A stretch of DNA of 64,000 nt from BJGV01 sp964194745 (lineage in GTDB: Bacteria; Pseudomonadota; Gammaproteobacteria; Burkholderiales; Nitrosomonadaceae). Location of the stretch: the NCBI GenBank assembly GCA_965248035.1, contig OZ252054.1, positions 2,170,001 to 2,234,000 of the forward strand, written 5' to 3'. Position numbers and translations under genes: made by a program. The notes under the pieces are model-generated. The model worked only from the letters and a program-made list of their open reading frames with translations. It had not been told where the DNA came from and searched no databases. How positions within the stretch are numbered: the first letter of the stretch is position 1; the number at the start of each line of letters is the position of its first letter. This document shows, piece after piece, positions 9,712 to 19,023 of the stretch.

Positions 9712-10712
9712 ATGATGATATCTGTTTCCGCTTTTTCACTTGTTGCGGCACCTTTAATTTCGTTCGTTGTAACGTTTGTTTTTATTCTGTGGTTTATTAA
9801 GTACAGTGCCATAAAGATATTGGATCATCCTAATTATCGTTCTCTTCATACCAAATCTATTCACAGAGTCGGCGGTTTTGGTTTGATGTTAGGAGTGTTA
9901 GCAGCCTGGGGCTGCTTCCCGTAGTACTACCTTTGTCGGTATGGGTAGGTGTTTGTCTGTTAGTTTTGATATCTTTTGCAGATGATATTTTCGGTTTATC
10001 TGTCTGGTTCAGGCTACTGATACACTGTGTAGCAGCAGTTTTTTAGCCGCGGTACTTCTATTTGATACCCATGGTTGGTTGATTACAGCCATAGCAGCAA
10101 TCTCGATTATCTGGATGACTAATCTGTACAACTTCATGGATGGTTCGGATGGACTAGCAGGGGGTATGACGCTGATCGGTTTTAGTTTCTACGGTTTGGC
10201 TGCTTTGCTTGACGAGAACGAGATGTTTGCGATGATAAACTTTTCCATTGCTTCTGCTGCTATGGCTTTTTTATTCTTCAATTTTTATCCGGCACGTGTT
10301 TTTATGGGAGATGCAGGTGCGATCCCGTTGGGATTTCTAGCAGCTGTGTTGGGTATATTAGGTTGGGTAGACAGTCTATGGCCGGTATGGATGCCACTAC
10401 TAGTGTTTTCACCTTTCATAGTGGATGCTTCAGTTACGTTGGCAAAACGCAGCCTGCGTGGTGAAAAAATATGGCAAGCGCATCGCGATCACTACTATCA
10501 ATGCCTTGTGAAAAATGGTTTTGGGCATCGCAATACGGCATTACTTGAGTACATTTTAATGTTGGTGGTGGGTGCCAGTGCGGTGTGGGCAGTACAGCAG
10601 GAAGTTATGGCCCAATTTGGAGTAGGCGTAGTACGTAGTATGGAGTGTGGTTTATTTGATTTTGATAGTTGTTTCTGGTCAATATTGGAGGGGCGACAGA
10701 AGTGGCAGATAG
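9712..10712 (+). pseudogene. WecA/WbpL-type undecaprenyl-phosphate sugar-phosphate transferase, three frameshifts
   Basis: The pieces form one GT4/MraY-like polytopic enzyme that starts glycan synthesis on undecaprenyl phosphate. The N terminus (DHPNYRSLHTKSIHRVGGFG) runs into a stop at 9924. A one-base shift at the GGGG run near 9910 restores a frame with the catalytic Asp pair in ISFADDIFGLS. A second shift at the T run near 10041 gives TNLYNFMDGSDGLAGG and FMGDAGAIPLGFL. A third near 10640 restores the C terminus, ending at TAG 10710-10712. Two shifts look like single-base losses in homopolymers. Unless these are sequencing errors, the gene cannot make a working transferase. Confidence 0.85.
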
Positions 10713-10790
10713 AATGCTCACACTTAACTTATAGCATGCGCACATTAGCACATTAATAAAATTTATTAACGACATTGTGGCAGCTTTTCT

Positions 10791-10813
10791 GGGATTTATG
10801 TAGTTGTTACCGG
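10791..10813. repeat. left terminal inverted repeat of the 10.8-13.1 kb transposon
   Basis: Begins GGGATTTATG. Compared with the reverse complement of 13111-13133 (begins GGGAACTATATAC), about 16 of 23 positions match, including the outer GGGA and an inner ACCGG. The outermost bases also match the ends of the element at 53.2-56.0 kb (GGGAATTATATAC). The stop codon of the endonuclease remnant lies at element positions 6-8. Confidence 0.85.
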
Positions 10814-11370
10814 ACTGCCATGTAACGGGGTAATCTGTTTGGCTAACTCAAATGTTCGCTGTTTCAGCGTGGAAAGCAGGTTGTCATAGGCATCGGTATT
10901 GGCGAGGAGGCAGGCTGTGAGACCAGTCACCTCCCCGGACTCAATCTTTTGCTGCACCAATCCCCATTCTTCACTCAATGTAAGGAGATACGATTCGGCC
11001 CCTCGATAAACCTGCCGTAAGGCCAACCCTTCTAAATCAGCCTGCTTGTACCGCTCACGGAGTGACGTTTTCACAGAGAGGGCGACAGGTCGTCGAGGAT
11101 GATATAACACCACATCAAAATCCGCATTCGGCACATGTGCAAATCGGGCTTGGTAGTAGAAGGGGAGGACTCCCTCTTGTTTCAGGGTTTCACAGGTCAG
11201 AAATTCGAGCATCCGGCCGTTGATCGAAGGGTTGGACGGGAACTGCTTATGATAGCGAGCACACCCGTCCTTAATGATTGAGAGGGCCGTTGATAGATTA
11301 ACTGCTCCAACACGGCGCAGTAGATTTTCCCTGCCTTATCGGTAAGGATTTCCTCAATGAGAGATTGCAT
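10796..11370 (-). pseudogene. type II restriction endonuclease remnant (PD-(D/E)XK-like), frameshifted
   Basis: The main open stretch (10796-11212, 138 residues) contains ADFDVVLYHP followed by VALSVKTS, the spacing of a PD-(D/E)XK nuclease core (Asp then x-x-Lys). Upstream, a start at ATG 11370 opens the N-terminal part (LIEEILTDKAGKIYCAVLEQL) in another frame; a one-base indel near 11285 would join it to SIIKDGCARYHKQFPSNPS. Reconstructed length is about 190 residues. The ATG overlaps the methyltransferase gene. The TAA stop lies inside the left terminal repeat. It is probably the former partner of the adjacent methyltransferase; the recognition sequence is unknown. Confidence 0.7.
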
Positions 11371-12176
11371 TCCTTGAAAATCCGATCTCTGGTCAGCTCA
11401 CAATATTTGGGCTCTTTCTCAAGACCAATGGCTTGCCGACCATGTCGGATCGCTTCTATCATAGTAGTGCCCATAGTAGTGCCCGATCCGACAAACGGAT
11501 CAAACACCGTGTCCCCGATAAACGAGAATATCTTGATGCAGCGTTTCGGCAGTTCTCTTGGAAATGGGGTCTCATGACCAATCCGTTTCCTGCTCTCTCC
11601 ATTGAATGACCATGACCCCAACGACCATTCCTTAAATTCCTCGGCGCTAATATCGTTGTTTCCAGGGCGCTCACGTTTCCACGTATCTTTATAGAGCACA
11701 ATAATGGTTTCCACAGGGGCAATGACATGAGGGGCGCTGGCTGACTTCCAACTCCCCCATGCCGTGCGACGGGAGATATTGCCTTCATTCCACAGAATAG
11801 TCGCATGATAGCACCACCCGGCCTCCATTGCTAATCGCGTGATGTCTGCTGAAAGCGGTTGCTTGCCATTCTTGTTTTTATCCAGCGAGACATTGACGCA
11901 TAAGCGACCGGTCGATTTCGTCCAATGAAAACAATTCGTCAGCCACTGTTTAGAAAAGTTCAAATAGGCGTCGTAGGGCAATGAATCATCTTGTTGGGCA
12001 CCAGAATATGCTTTGCCAACGTTATAGGGGGGAGAGGTCACAATTAAATCCACGCTTTCTCTCGTGATCGAAGCACGGAGTGTGGCGTCTCCCTGGATCA
12101 AGCGGTGAACGAGTGGGGAGTGAGCAAAAAGCACATCCACAGCCGAATCCAAGAGGCCGGTCCCTACGGCGCTCAT
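11298..12176 (-). CDS. DNA methyltransferase (beta-type, SPPY motif), transposon passenger
   Basis: 292 residues. Catalytic motif IV appears as LIVTSPPYNVGK near residues 44-55 and the SAM motif I as VFDPFVGSGTT near 225-235, so the order is catalytic then SAM-binding (beta group, N4-cytosine or N6-adenine). The ATG overlaps the transposase stop as ATGA (12173-12176), implying coupled translation. The C terminus looks extended: a TGC at 11367-11369 sits exactly where a TGA would give an ATGA overlap with the endonuclease start at 11370, as in the intact element. Activity is plausible since the core is intact. It is distinct from the methyltransferase at 54150-54983. Confidence 0.88.
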   Translation of the reverse strand: MSAVGTGLLDSAVDVLFAHSPLVHRLIQGDATLRASITRESVDLIVTSPPYNVGKAYSGAQQDDSLPYDAYLNFSKQWLTNCFHWTKSTGRLCVNVSLDKNKNGKQPLSADITRLAMEAGWCYHATILWNEGNISRRTAWGSWKSASAPHVIAPVETIIVLYKDTWKRERPGNNDISAEEFKEWSLGSWSFNGESRKRIGHETPFPRELPKRCIKIFSFIGDTVFDPFVGSGTTMGTTMIEAIRHGRQAIGLEKEPKYCELTRDRIFKECNLSLRKSLPIRQGKSTAPCWSS

Positions 12177-13067
12177 TGGACAAGCCCCTGATACGTTAAG
12201 CGTTTGCCAATGGCCGCATCACAGACGCTTTCAATGCGGTGCATGGTCTCCCGGCCACAACGTCCTTCATTGAGCCTGAACGAAAATTCATGAATATAAC
12301 GCGATAAATGCTTGACGGATACTTGATGGAATGTGCCGTTCAGTCCACGTTTTAAGACCGCCCAAACGCTCTCAATGCCAATGGTTTACGGCTTGGTGCT
12401 GATAGCCTTTACGCTCAATGCCTCGATAGGCGGCATGGTCATCCGTATAGAGCGTGCTGCCTATTTCTATCGCCTCTTGAATCTCCGTCCACAGCGTAAG
12501 CCGATCCGTCGCAGGCACTGGCAGGGCCACGGTCTTGCCACCACGCTCCCTCATGCCGAGGACGGGTTGTTTGCCAACTGTCCCGGCTTTCGGTTTATCC
12601 CCTTTCTTCCAGTGCTTGTTCCGTTCTTTCCCGCCCACATACGTTTCGTCGATTTCTACGATTCCTGAGAGACGGGTAAGATCGCCACGGCAAGCCTCTC
12701 GAATCCGATGCAACGCAAACCAGGCGGACTTATACGTGACCCCAATTTCTTTGCTTAATTGCATAGCGCTAATGCTCTTTCGAGAAGTCATGACGGTGTA
12801 AATGGCATAGAGCCATTTGTGAAGTCGAATGTGTGATTTTTCAAAAATGGAACCGGTCCGAACACTAAAATGCTTGCCGCATCCTCGACAGTCATACATC
12901 CCTTTTCGTTTTCCCGATCTTGTATAGACCGATAGGCTTTGACATGTCGGGCAAGACACACCATATTTCCAGCGACGATCCTCAAGGTACTGTCGTGCGG
13001 TTTCCTCGTCAGGAAACATTTCCATCAACTGGCAGACACTGATTGCAGTATTGATCTTATAAGGCAT
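12173..13067 (-). pseudogene. IS1595-family (ISXO2-like) transposase, internal deletion with frameshift
   Basis: The first 231 codons read normally. They hold a zinc ribbon (CPTCQ and CRGCG near residues 40-65), the first catalytic Asp in IVEIDETYVGGK and the second in TLYTDDHAAY. After VNH (near 12382) the frame breaks. The sequence resumes one base out of frame with GIESVWAVLKRG and continues to RLTYQGLVQ and a TGA at 12173. Comparison with the intact transposase at 54980-55906 shows that about 13 codons (the SAREYVNGMVHTN equivalent) are missing, including a conserved HTN next to the active site. The protein should be inactive. A GGAGG ribosome site precedes ATG 13067. Confidence 0.88.
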
Positions 13068-13092
13068 GGCATCCTCCTCTCATGATAAGAGA

Positions 13093-13120
13093 ATTATACC
13101 ACAATATTTTCCGGTGTAAA
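13093..13120 (-). promoter_or_regulatory. sigma70 promoter of the transposon operon (decayed copy)
   Basis: On the minus strand, TTTACA (13115-13120) is followed after 16 bases by a perfect TATAAT (13093-13098). The -35 lies inside the right terminal repeat. A GGAGG ribosome site (13073-13077) and the transposase ATG follow. The same arrangement occurs in the intact element at 55936-55964. Confidence 0.75.
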
Positions 13121-13133
13121 GTATATAGTTCCC
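13111..13133. repeat. right terminal inverted repeat of the 10.8-13.1 kb transposon
   Basis: Read inward on the minus strand it begins GGGAACTATATAC and reaches ACACCGG. It pairs imperfectly with 10791-10813 and resembles the outer bases of the other element. The flanking GCTTTTCT at 13134-13141 is the right copy of the target duplication. Confidence 0.85.
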
Positions 13134-15071
13134 GCTTTTCTGGCATGGTGGTTTGCTTATTTGTTTCGTTTTAATTTTGAAATTCCTCCATTGTATCTTG
13201 TATCACTGGAAGAAACTCTGCCATGGGTGATCCCAATTCAAGCAGCATCATTTCTTTGGTTTGGTCTTTATCGTGAAGTCTGGCGATATGTCAGTTTGCA
13301 CGATTTACGGAGCATTCTTTATGCGGTTCTTACGGCAGCAACGGCGGTGCCACTGGCGTTATTCATGATGCAGATACTTGTAGGAGTACCACGTTCAGTA
13401 TTGTTACTGGATCCTATTTTGCTCCTATTCATGATGGGTGGAAGCCGTATTACCTACCGTTTGTGGAAGGAGAAGCGATTTTTTGGAAAGCATACTCTTC
13501 GGGGAAACCCTGTTCTCGTATTGGGTGCAGGTGGCGCGCAGTTAGGTTGTTGAAAGAACGTTCTCACAGTGTGGAATGGCGAATAGTGGGGTTACTTGAT
13601 GATGACCAGACAAAGCGTAGTAAGATTTTGGATGGTGTTCAAGTACTGGGACAGATTGCAGATTTACCTGTTTTGGTTGAGAAGTTGGGTGTTTCCCATG
13701 CCATTATAGCAATGCCATCTGCTACTCATCGCGAACGCCGTAGGGCTTTAGATGCATGCTCTGCGGCCGGAGTGAAAGCGCTGACAGTGCCTTACTATGA
13801 CGATCTAATTAGTGGCAAGATTACCGTATCGCAAATCCGTAACGTTGAGCTTGATGATTTATTGGGACGTAATCCGGTAGCGCTGGATAACGAGGGATTA
13901 TACGGCTTACTCGAAGGTAAAACTGTTCTTGTTTCCGGAGCAGGTGGTTCTATTGGATCTGAATTATGTAGCCAGATCACGAAATTCAAACCAGCTCACC
14001 TAGTTTTTTTCGAATTGAACGAATTTGCGCTCTACAATATTGAGCAAGAATTTCGTTCTAAGTTTCCGAAAATGAAGATGGCATTCATTATAGGGGATGT
14101 TAAAGACCAAGCTCGTCTTACTCAGACCTTTGCTTAATTTCGGCCAGCGGCAGTATTTCATGCAGCTGCTTACAAGCACGTACCGTTGATGGAGCAAGAG
14201 AATGCCTGGCAAGCGGTGCTAAACAATGTACTAGGAACCTGGGCAATCGCACAAACTTCGGTCAAATATGAAGTAGAAAAATTTGTGCTGATCTCAACCG
14301 ACAAGGCGATCAATCCTATTAATGTCATGGGTGCTAGTAAGCGACTTGCTGAGATGGTGTGTCAAGCCCTACAGTATCCATTCTTTTCTGGACTAGCCAT
14401 GGGCCAAGGTTCAGCAAAGGAAGCAAGAATGAATACGCATTTTGTGATGGTCCGTTTTGGTAATGTACTGGGCAGCGCTGGCAGTGTCATACCAAAATTT
14501 CGTGAGCAGATTGCAATGGGAGGACCGATTACTGTCACACATCCAGAAATTACACGCTATTTCATGTCCATTCCCGAAGCTGCACAACTGGTGTTGCAAG
14601 CGGGGTTAATGGGAGGTGAAAAAGGCGACAGGGAGATTTTGTGTTAGATATGGGAGAGCCAGTTAAGATTGCTGACCTTGCAAGAGACCTAATTCGCCTG
14701 TCCGGCTTGAGCGAAGAAGATATCAAGATCATCTACAGTGGCTTACGTTCCGGTGAGAAACTCTACGAGGAACTACTGTCCGCTGATGAAAGCACCTTAC
14801 CTACTCCTCATGATAAATTACGTATTGCCCAGGCTTGCCAGGTGGATGAGCAATGGTTAGCAGAACTGCTGACATGGTTGAATGAACACCCAGTACTAAG
14901 TGATGAGGAAGTTAAAAAAGGGTTGGCAAATTTTGTACCAGAATACTCAACTGTGGACTTAAGCTGATAATTTTCTTATTTTATTATATCTCTTCCGATA
15001 AAGTTTTTTCTCTTCTCACCATAGTGGTTAGATTTGCTGAGGTACCCTTAAAGTTCATTTGTTTTCGCAGA

Positions 15072-16814
15072 TTAAAACTGAAATCGATATAGCTTGGCGT
15101 AAGCTCCTTCTTTTGAAAGTAGTTCTCGGTGGTTGCCGATTTCAGTAATATGGTTTTGTTCCAGTACAATAATACGGTCAGCTTTTTCCACAGTTGTACG
15201 ACGACGTGCAATGGTTATGGTGGTACGGTTTTGTATCAAGGTTTCCAGTGCTGCTTGTGTATAATGCTCAGATTCTGAATCCAGCGTTGAGACTGATTCG
15301 TCCAGAATAAGAATGGGAGGATTTTTCAGCAGTGCGCGGGCGATGGCAATACGCTGACGCTGTCCCCTAGAAAGCTTTATTCCACGCATGCCCACCTGTG
15401 TTTGCATTCCTTGTGGCATCTCCCGAATAAATTCTATTGCATGAGCGGCTTGTGCTGCAGCAATTATTTCTGCTTCTGTGGCACATCCCATTTCGCCGAA
15501 TGCAATGTTGGCCGCAATGGAGTCATTGAACAGTGTTGTTTCCTGTGACACCAAGCCGATATTGGAGCGTAGACTGGCTAATTTGAGAGTTGTCAATTCA
15601 TGGCCGTCGAGCAAGATTTTGCCATAGGTTGGTTGGAAGAAGCGTGGTATTAGATTAACAAAAACATTCTTACTGTCATCTGAAGATCCAACCAGAGCCA
15701 CTGTTTCTCCCGGCTTTATGGTAAGCGTAATGTCATTCAACGCAGCACATACTTTTGGGTCATAGTAAAAGCTGACCTTCTCGAATTGAAGTTCTCCCCG
15801 GGCGCGATTAATGATAATTGTTCCCGTGTCCGACTCAGCTTCCAGATCAAGTATAGACAAAATACTTCCAGCAGCAGTTAGACTACGTTGCAGGAACTTG
15901 TTTACGCTGGTGAGTCGTTTTAATGATATGGCACAAATTAGTATCGAAACAATAAAAGAAACAAAACTACCTACCGTGGTTTCATCAGTGTGAGTTTGCT
16001 GAATGGCAAGATAAAAGATAGTTGCTAACGCAATGGCAATAACTATTTGTGCTAGTGGCATTTTAAAGGCGTTAATGTTAATACGTTTCATGTTGACATG
16101 GCATACCTGATTGGCCTCGTTTTGGAAACGATGGGCTTCATACTGCTGGCCACCGTCAAGTGCGACTACTTTGTAATTCTCAGTTGATTCTTGTATTACT
16201 TGAGTAAAGCTTTCCATGGTCTGGTGTGTTTCCCAATCAGTTTCCTGTGACTGCCTACAGATCAATTGCACGCTTAGCACAACCACTGGTGCTATCATTA
16301 ACGCTAATAATGATAACTCCCAATTAAGATAGATCACCCATGCTAGTAGTCCGATAATGGTAAGCGTGTCTTTCACTAAAATTGTCACCACATGGGCGGC
16401 GTCTTGAGTGACCTGGGTTACCTCAGAAGTGAGTTTTGAAATAAGGCTTTCGCTTGTCTGGCCGACGTAATAGCGAGGGGACAGTGTTAATAGCTTGTCA
16501 AATATGGTCGTTCGTAAATCTACTATCAATGTATTGCTTACCCAATTGATTGCATAGCTACCGATATAGCTTGCTACACCGCGTACCACAAACAACGTAA
16601 TGATGGTTAGTGTAATTAACTGCATGAATTCTTGATTCTTATTAACAATAGCACCGTCCAGCATCGGCTTTATAAGTGCTGGTATCATCGAATCAGTTAT
16701 TGCCATAAAAACCATGCCTAACAACCCTAGGCTGAAAACTAGCCAATAAGGTGCAACATAGTTCATTAAGCGCAGGTATAACTGGCGGCTCGTCATAGTT
16801 TGCATGTTTGACAT
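15072..16814 (-). CDS. MsbA-like ABC transporter with degenerate ATPase motifs
   Basis: 580 residues, the size of MsbA, with an N-terminal six-helix exporter domain (roughly residues 20-310) and a C-terminal nucleotide-binding domain. The family flips lipid A-core or other lipids across the inner membrane. Here the Walker A loop at residues 376-383 is GSSDDSKN instead of GxxGxGKS/T, the signature is LSRGQ (481-485) instead of LSGGQ, and the H-loop His is Arg at 537. Walker B (LILDE, 502-506) and the Q-loop Gln near 424 remain. The frame is open throughout. It closes a decayed polysaccharide cluster, so it may be losing function. Whether another msbA exists cannot be seen here. Confidence 0.85.
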   Translation of the reverse strand: MSNMQTMTSRQLYLRLMNYVAPYWLVFSLGLLGMVFMAITDSMIPALIKPMLDGAIVNKNQEFMQLITLTIITLFVVRGVASYIGSYAINWVSNTLIVDLRTTIFDKLLTLSPRYYVGQTSESLISKLTSEVTQVTQDAAHVVTILVKDTLTIIGLLAWVIYLNWELSLLALMIAPVVVLSVQLICRQSQETDWETHQTMESFTQVIQESTENYKVVALDGGQQYEAHRFQNEANQVCHVNMKRININAFKMPLAQIVIAIALATIFYLAIQQTHTDETTVGSFVSFIVSILICAISLKRLTSVNKFLQRSLTAAGSILSILDLEAESDTGTIIINRARGELQFEKVSFYYDPKVCAALNDITLTIKPGETVALVGSSDDSKNVFVNLIPRFFQPTYGKILLDGHELTTLKLASLRSNIGLVSQETTLFNDSIAANIAFGEMGCATEAEIIAAAQAAHAIEFIREMPQGMQTQVGMRGIKLSRGQRQRIAIARALLKNPPILILDESVSTLDSESEHYTQAALETLIQNRTTITIARRRTTVEKADRIIVLEQNHITEIGNHRELLSKEGAYAKLYRFQF

Positions 16815-16947
16815 GGGCGCACAATATCAGAAATGGGAGAAATTGAGAAAATGTCGCTCCGTGGTTCAGGTGGGGACAAATCGAAATTTATTACCCTATC
16901 ATTCGATATACTAGAAACTGATTTGCAGGGAAAGCTGCTAAAAGGCT

Positions 16948-19005
16948 TCAATTGAGTTGATATTTAATTGTGAACCAGAAGTTACGTTCGCGTGCGGGCA
17001 GTGCAGAAAATGATGTTCCCGCACCGTTGCGGATACCATATGAATAATACTTCTCATCAAATAAGTTATTTACTGCAAGACTTAGCAGCCAATTTGCCAT
17101 CTGGTGAGCAAATTTAAGATCCACAGTGACATAATCTGGCATACGCTGGGAAAAGCTATTGGCCTGATCATTATCATATATTTGTTTTCCTACGTAATTA
17201 ATTCTCGCTGAAAGACGTGTTTTGGATGTAATACGAAGTGTACTGGCTGCTGAAGCACTATGTCTCGGTACTAGTAGAATGGTATTGCCGGAAACATCAA
17301 CACCACCAAAGGTTCCCTTACGAAAACGTGCGTCACTGAAGGTATAACTGCCGAATAAATCAAGCTTATCGATTGGTGACCAGGAGCCCTCAAATTCGAC
17401 CCCTTGGCGTCGGGTTGGAGGAAGGTTTAAATTGGCAAAGAACACAAACGGATTGATGATAATAAAACCAATTTCGTTGTTAAGGTTGGTACGATAAACC
17501 GAAGCACGTGCTCGTATCGTACCCTGCCGATATTCCAATCCAAGTTCTCCAGTATGGGCAGTTTGAGGTTCAAGTAAGTTGATTATGGAATCAAACGCTG
17601 GCCCCCCAAATTGATTATAAATTTCGTCTACTGTAGCTATACGGAAGCTGCGACCATATTTTCCGTAGAGTGATAGGGCAGAACCTAAGGGTTGGCGTAC
17701 TCCCACATCATAGGCATACACGGTACGGTGTTGTTGATCACGGGCATAAGCTGCAGGGTTGAAACGATCGTTTGCTTTGTCGTCTACCCATTGTACTCGT
17801 CCTCCCAATGTAACTACCGTTTTCAGGGGAAGGGTCGCAGCGTATTGTAGGTAGACTGCTTTGTTTTGCTGTTCTGCTACTACATCAGCTTGTAGGATAT
17901 TGGCGGATGCTGCACCTGGTATAGCTTCCGGTCCTGTGAAGCGTTTCGAATGGTAGTCCCACCATTCGAAATTAGCACCTAGTACTAGTTCATGACTTAT
18001 TCCGATGGTCTGGAACGGCAATTTAATTCGAGGATTAAATAACCATACGTCAGTATTTGTATTTACAAACACTTTAGAATCGAAAAAATCACCGATAAAA
18101 TAATCATCGAACAAGGCTGTACGGTGATTGTCGCGAAAAGAAAGATCTGCGGCAAAATTTGCGGATCCAATGTTGTATTTGCCCCGTAGCGTGACATATG
18201 CACCCTCTCGTGTGCTGAAGTCTCGCGGTGTTGAAGTTCCCCTTCGATCAATTTGTAGTTGTAACTCTGTGCGATTAGCAGGTAGTTCGAGTTCCTGGTC
18301 ATCCAAGCCAAATTTTAACATCGCACTACCATTACGGAATTGGTAACGGAGGTCTCCCTGCAGATTTTTTTGGTTCAGTTCATTGTTAGCTCGATAGTTG
18401 TCGGTTTTCAACGCGTTAGCGGTAAGCGCTAAACCAAAGTTTTTCCTGGCTGCATTTAGTGCACCCTTGAATTCCATGCCATCATAGCTACCATATGAAA
18501 ATCCAGCGTTACCTGATATGCGATCAGGTTCAGCAACACGTGTCACGATATTAATTACACCACCTGTAGCGCCACTGCCATAGGTAACTGCACCACTGCT
18601 ACGTAGTATCTCGATACGTTCGATCGAATCAAGAGGAATTGTCGACCAGCGGATACCGACTAGCTCATTTTCATTCATTCGCTGACCATCAAGCAGTACC
18701 AACGTGTTTTGATTCCCGGTTATTCCAAACCCACGTAAATCTATTTGCTGATCAGGGCCGCCATCCAAGTTACGGGTATGTACGCCGGCAAATTGCTGTA
18801 ATAGCTCTGGTAAAGTTAATGCAGCACTATTTTTAATTTGTTCAGCACTAATAACAGAAACTCCAATTGGTAGTTCCTCCGGATTCTGTTCGAAGCGTGT
18901 TGCGGTAACAATAACTTCTTTAAGTGATTTCTTTGGGGGGTCATCTGCCCATGAGCAAGCAGGAGCAGCTAAAATTAACCAGATAATTCTAGAAAACAGA
19001 TGCAC
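16948..19005 (-). CDS. TonB-dependent outer-membrane receptor, probable cobalamin transporter (BtuB-type)
   Basis: 685 residues. A signal peptide of about 20 residues ends at CSWA. A TonB box-like VIVTATRFEQ, the plug domain (LPELLQQFAGVHTRNLD, DLRGFG, LLDGQRMNE, IERIEILRSSGAVTYGSGATGGVINIVTR region) and a beta barrel ending in aromatic WFTIKYQLN follow. The family takes up vitamin B12 or iron chelates using TonB energy. A cobalamin riboswitch lies in its leader, which strongly favours B12 or a related corrinoid as cargo. Translation starts at GTG 19005 behind AAGGAA at 19011-19016. Cargo is inferred from the riboswitch. Confidence 0.88.
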   Translation of the reverse strand: MHLFSRIIWLILAAPACSWADDPPKKSLKEVIVTATRFEQNPEELPIGVSVISAEQIKNSAALTLPELLQQFAGVHTRNLDGGPDQQIDLRGFGITGNQNTLVLLDGQRMNENELVGIRWSTIPLDSIERIEILRSSGAVTYGSGATGGVINIVTRVAEPDRISGNAGFSYGSYDGMEFKGALNAARKNFGLALTANALKTDNYRANNELNQKNLQGDLRYQFRNGSAMLKFGLDDQELELPANRTELQLQIDRRGTSTPRDFSTREGAYVTLRGKYNIGSANFAADLSFRDNHRTALFDDYFIGDFFDSKVFVNTNTDVWLFNPRIKLPFQTIGISHELVLGANFEWWDYHSKRFTGPEAIPGAASANILQADVVAEQQNKAVYLQYAATLPLKTVVTLGGRVQWVDDKANDRFNPAAYARDQQHRTVYAYDVGVRQPLGSALSLYGKYGRSFRIATVDEIYNQFGGPAFDSIINLLEPQTAHTGELGLEYRQGTIRARASVYRTNLNNEIGFIIINPFVFFANLNLPPTRRQGVEFEGSWSPIDKLDLFGSYTFSDARFRKGTFGGVDVSGNTILLVPRHSASAASTLRITSKTRLSARINYVGKQIYDNDQANSFSQRMPDYVTVDLKFAHQMANWLLSLAVNNLFDEKYYSYGIRNGAGTSFSALPARERNFWFTIKYQLN

Positions 19006-19023
19006 GAGATTTCCTTATATTAA

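Larger units (their letters stand above)
10791..13133. mobile_element. IS1595-family transposon carrying restriction-modification genes (decayed copy)
   Basis: The element is 2343 bp, bounded by an exact 8-bp target duplication GCTTTTCT (10783-10790 and 13134-13141), the duplication size known for IS1595. The ends are imperfect inverted repeats beginning GGGA. All genes run on the minus strand: transposase (12173-13067), DNA methyltransferase (11298-12176) and endonuclease remnant (10796-11370). It sits in the dehydratase gene, and removing it with one duplication restores that reading frame. It shares layout, end sequence and offsets with the intact element at 53244-55996 but carries unrelated R-M genes. 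The transposase has a deletion, so this copy cannot move unaided. Confidence 0.92.
10736..14967 (+). pseudogene. WbpM/CapD-type nucleotide-sugar 4,6-dehydratase, split by a transposon and multiply mutated
   Basis: Joining 10736-10790 to 13142-14967 across the transposon recreates the N terminus DIVAAFLAWWFAYLFRFNF, so the insertion is inside this gene. Lesions: (1) a lost T near 10752 after MRTLAH; (2) the insertion with its 8-bp duplication; (3) a lost G near 13545 in the nucleotide-binding loop GAGGA; (4) an in-frame TAA at 14135-14137 just before FRPAAVFHAAAYKHVPLM; (5) a lost T near 14640 in GEIFVLDMG. The enzyme family is membrane-anchored and makes UDP-4-keto-6-deoxy-HexNAc for O-antigen or capsule. 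The gene is plainly dead; it would have supplied the sugar initiated by the broken transferase upstream. Confidence 0.92.

Noticed and set aside
9712..14967. All frameshifts in the glycan genes as sequencing errors only
   Set aside because: Several are in homopolymers, which is suspicious, but the same region has in-frame stop substitutions (4590, 14135), a 3' deletion of the flippase and a transposon insertion, so real decay is the better reading. Individual indels could still be errors.
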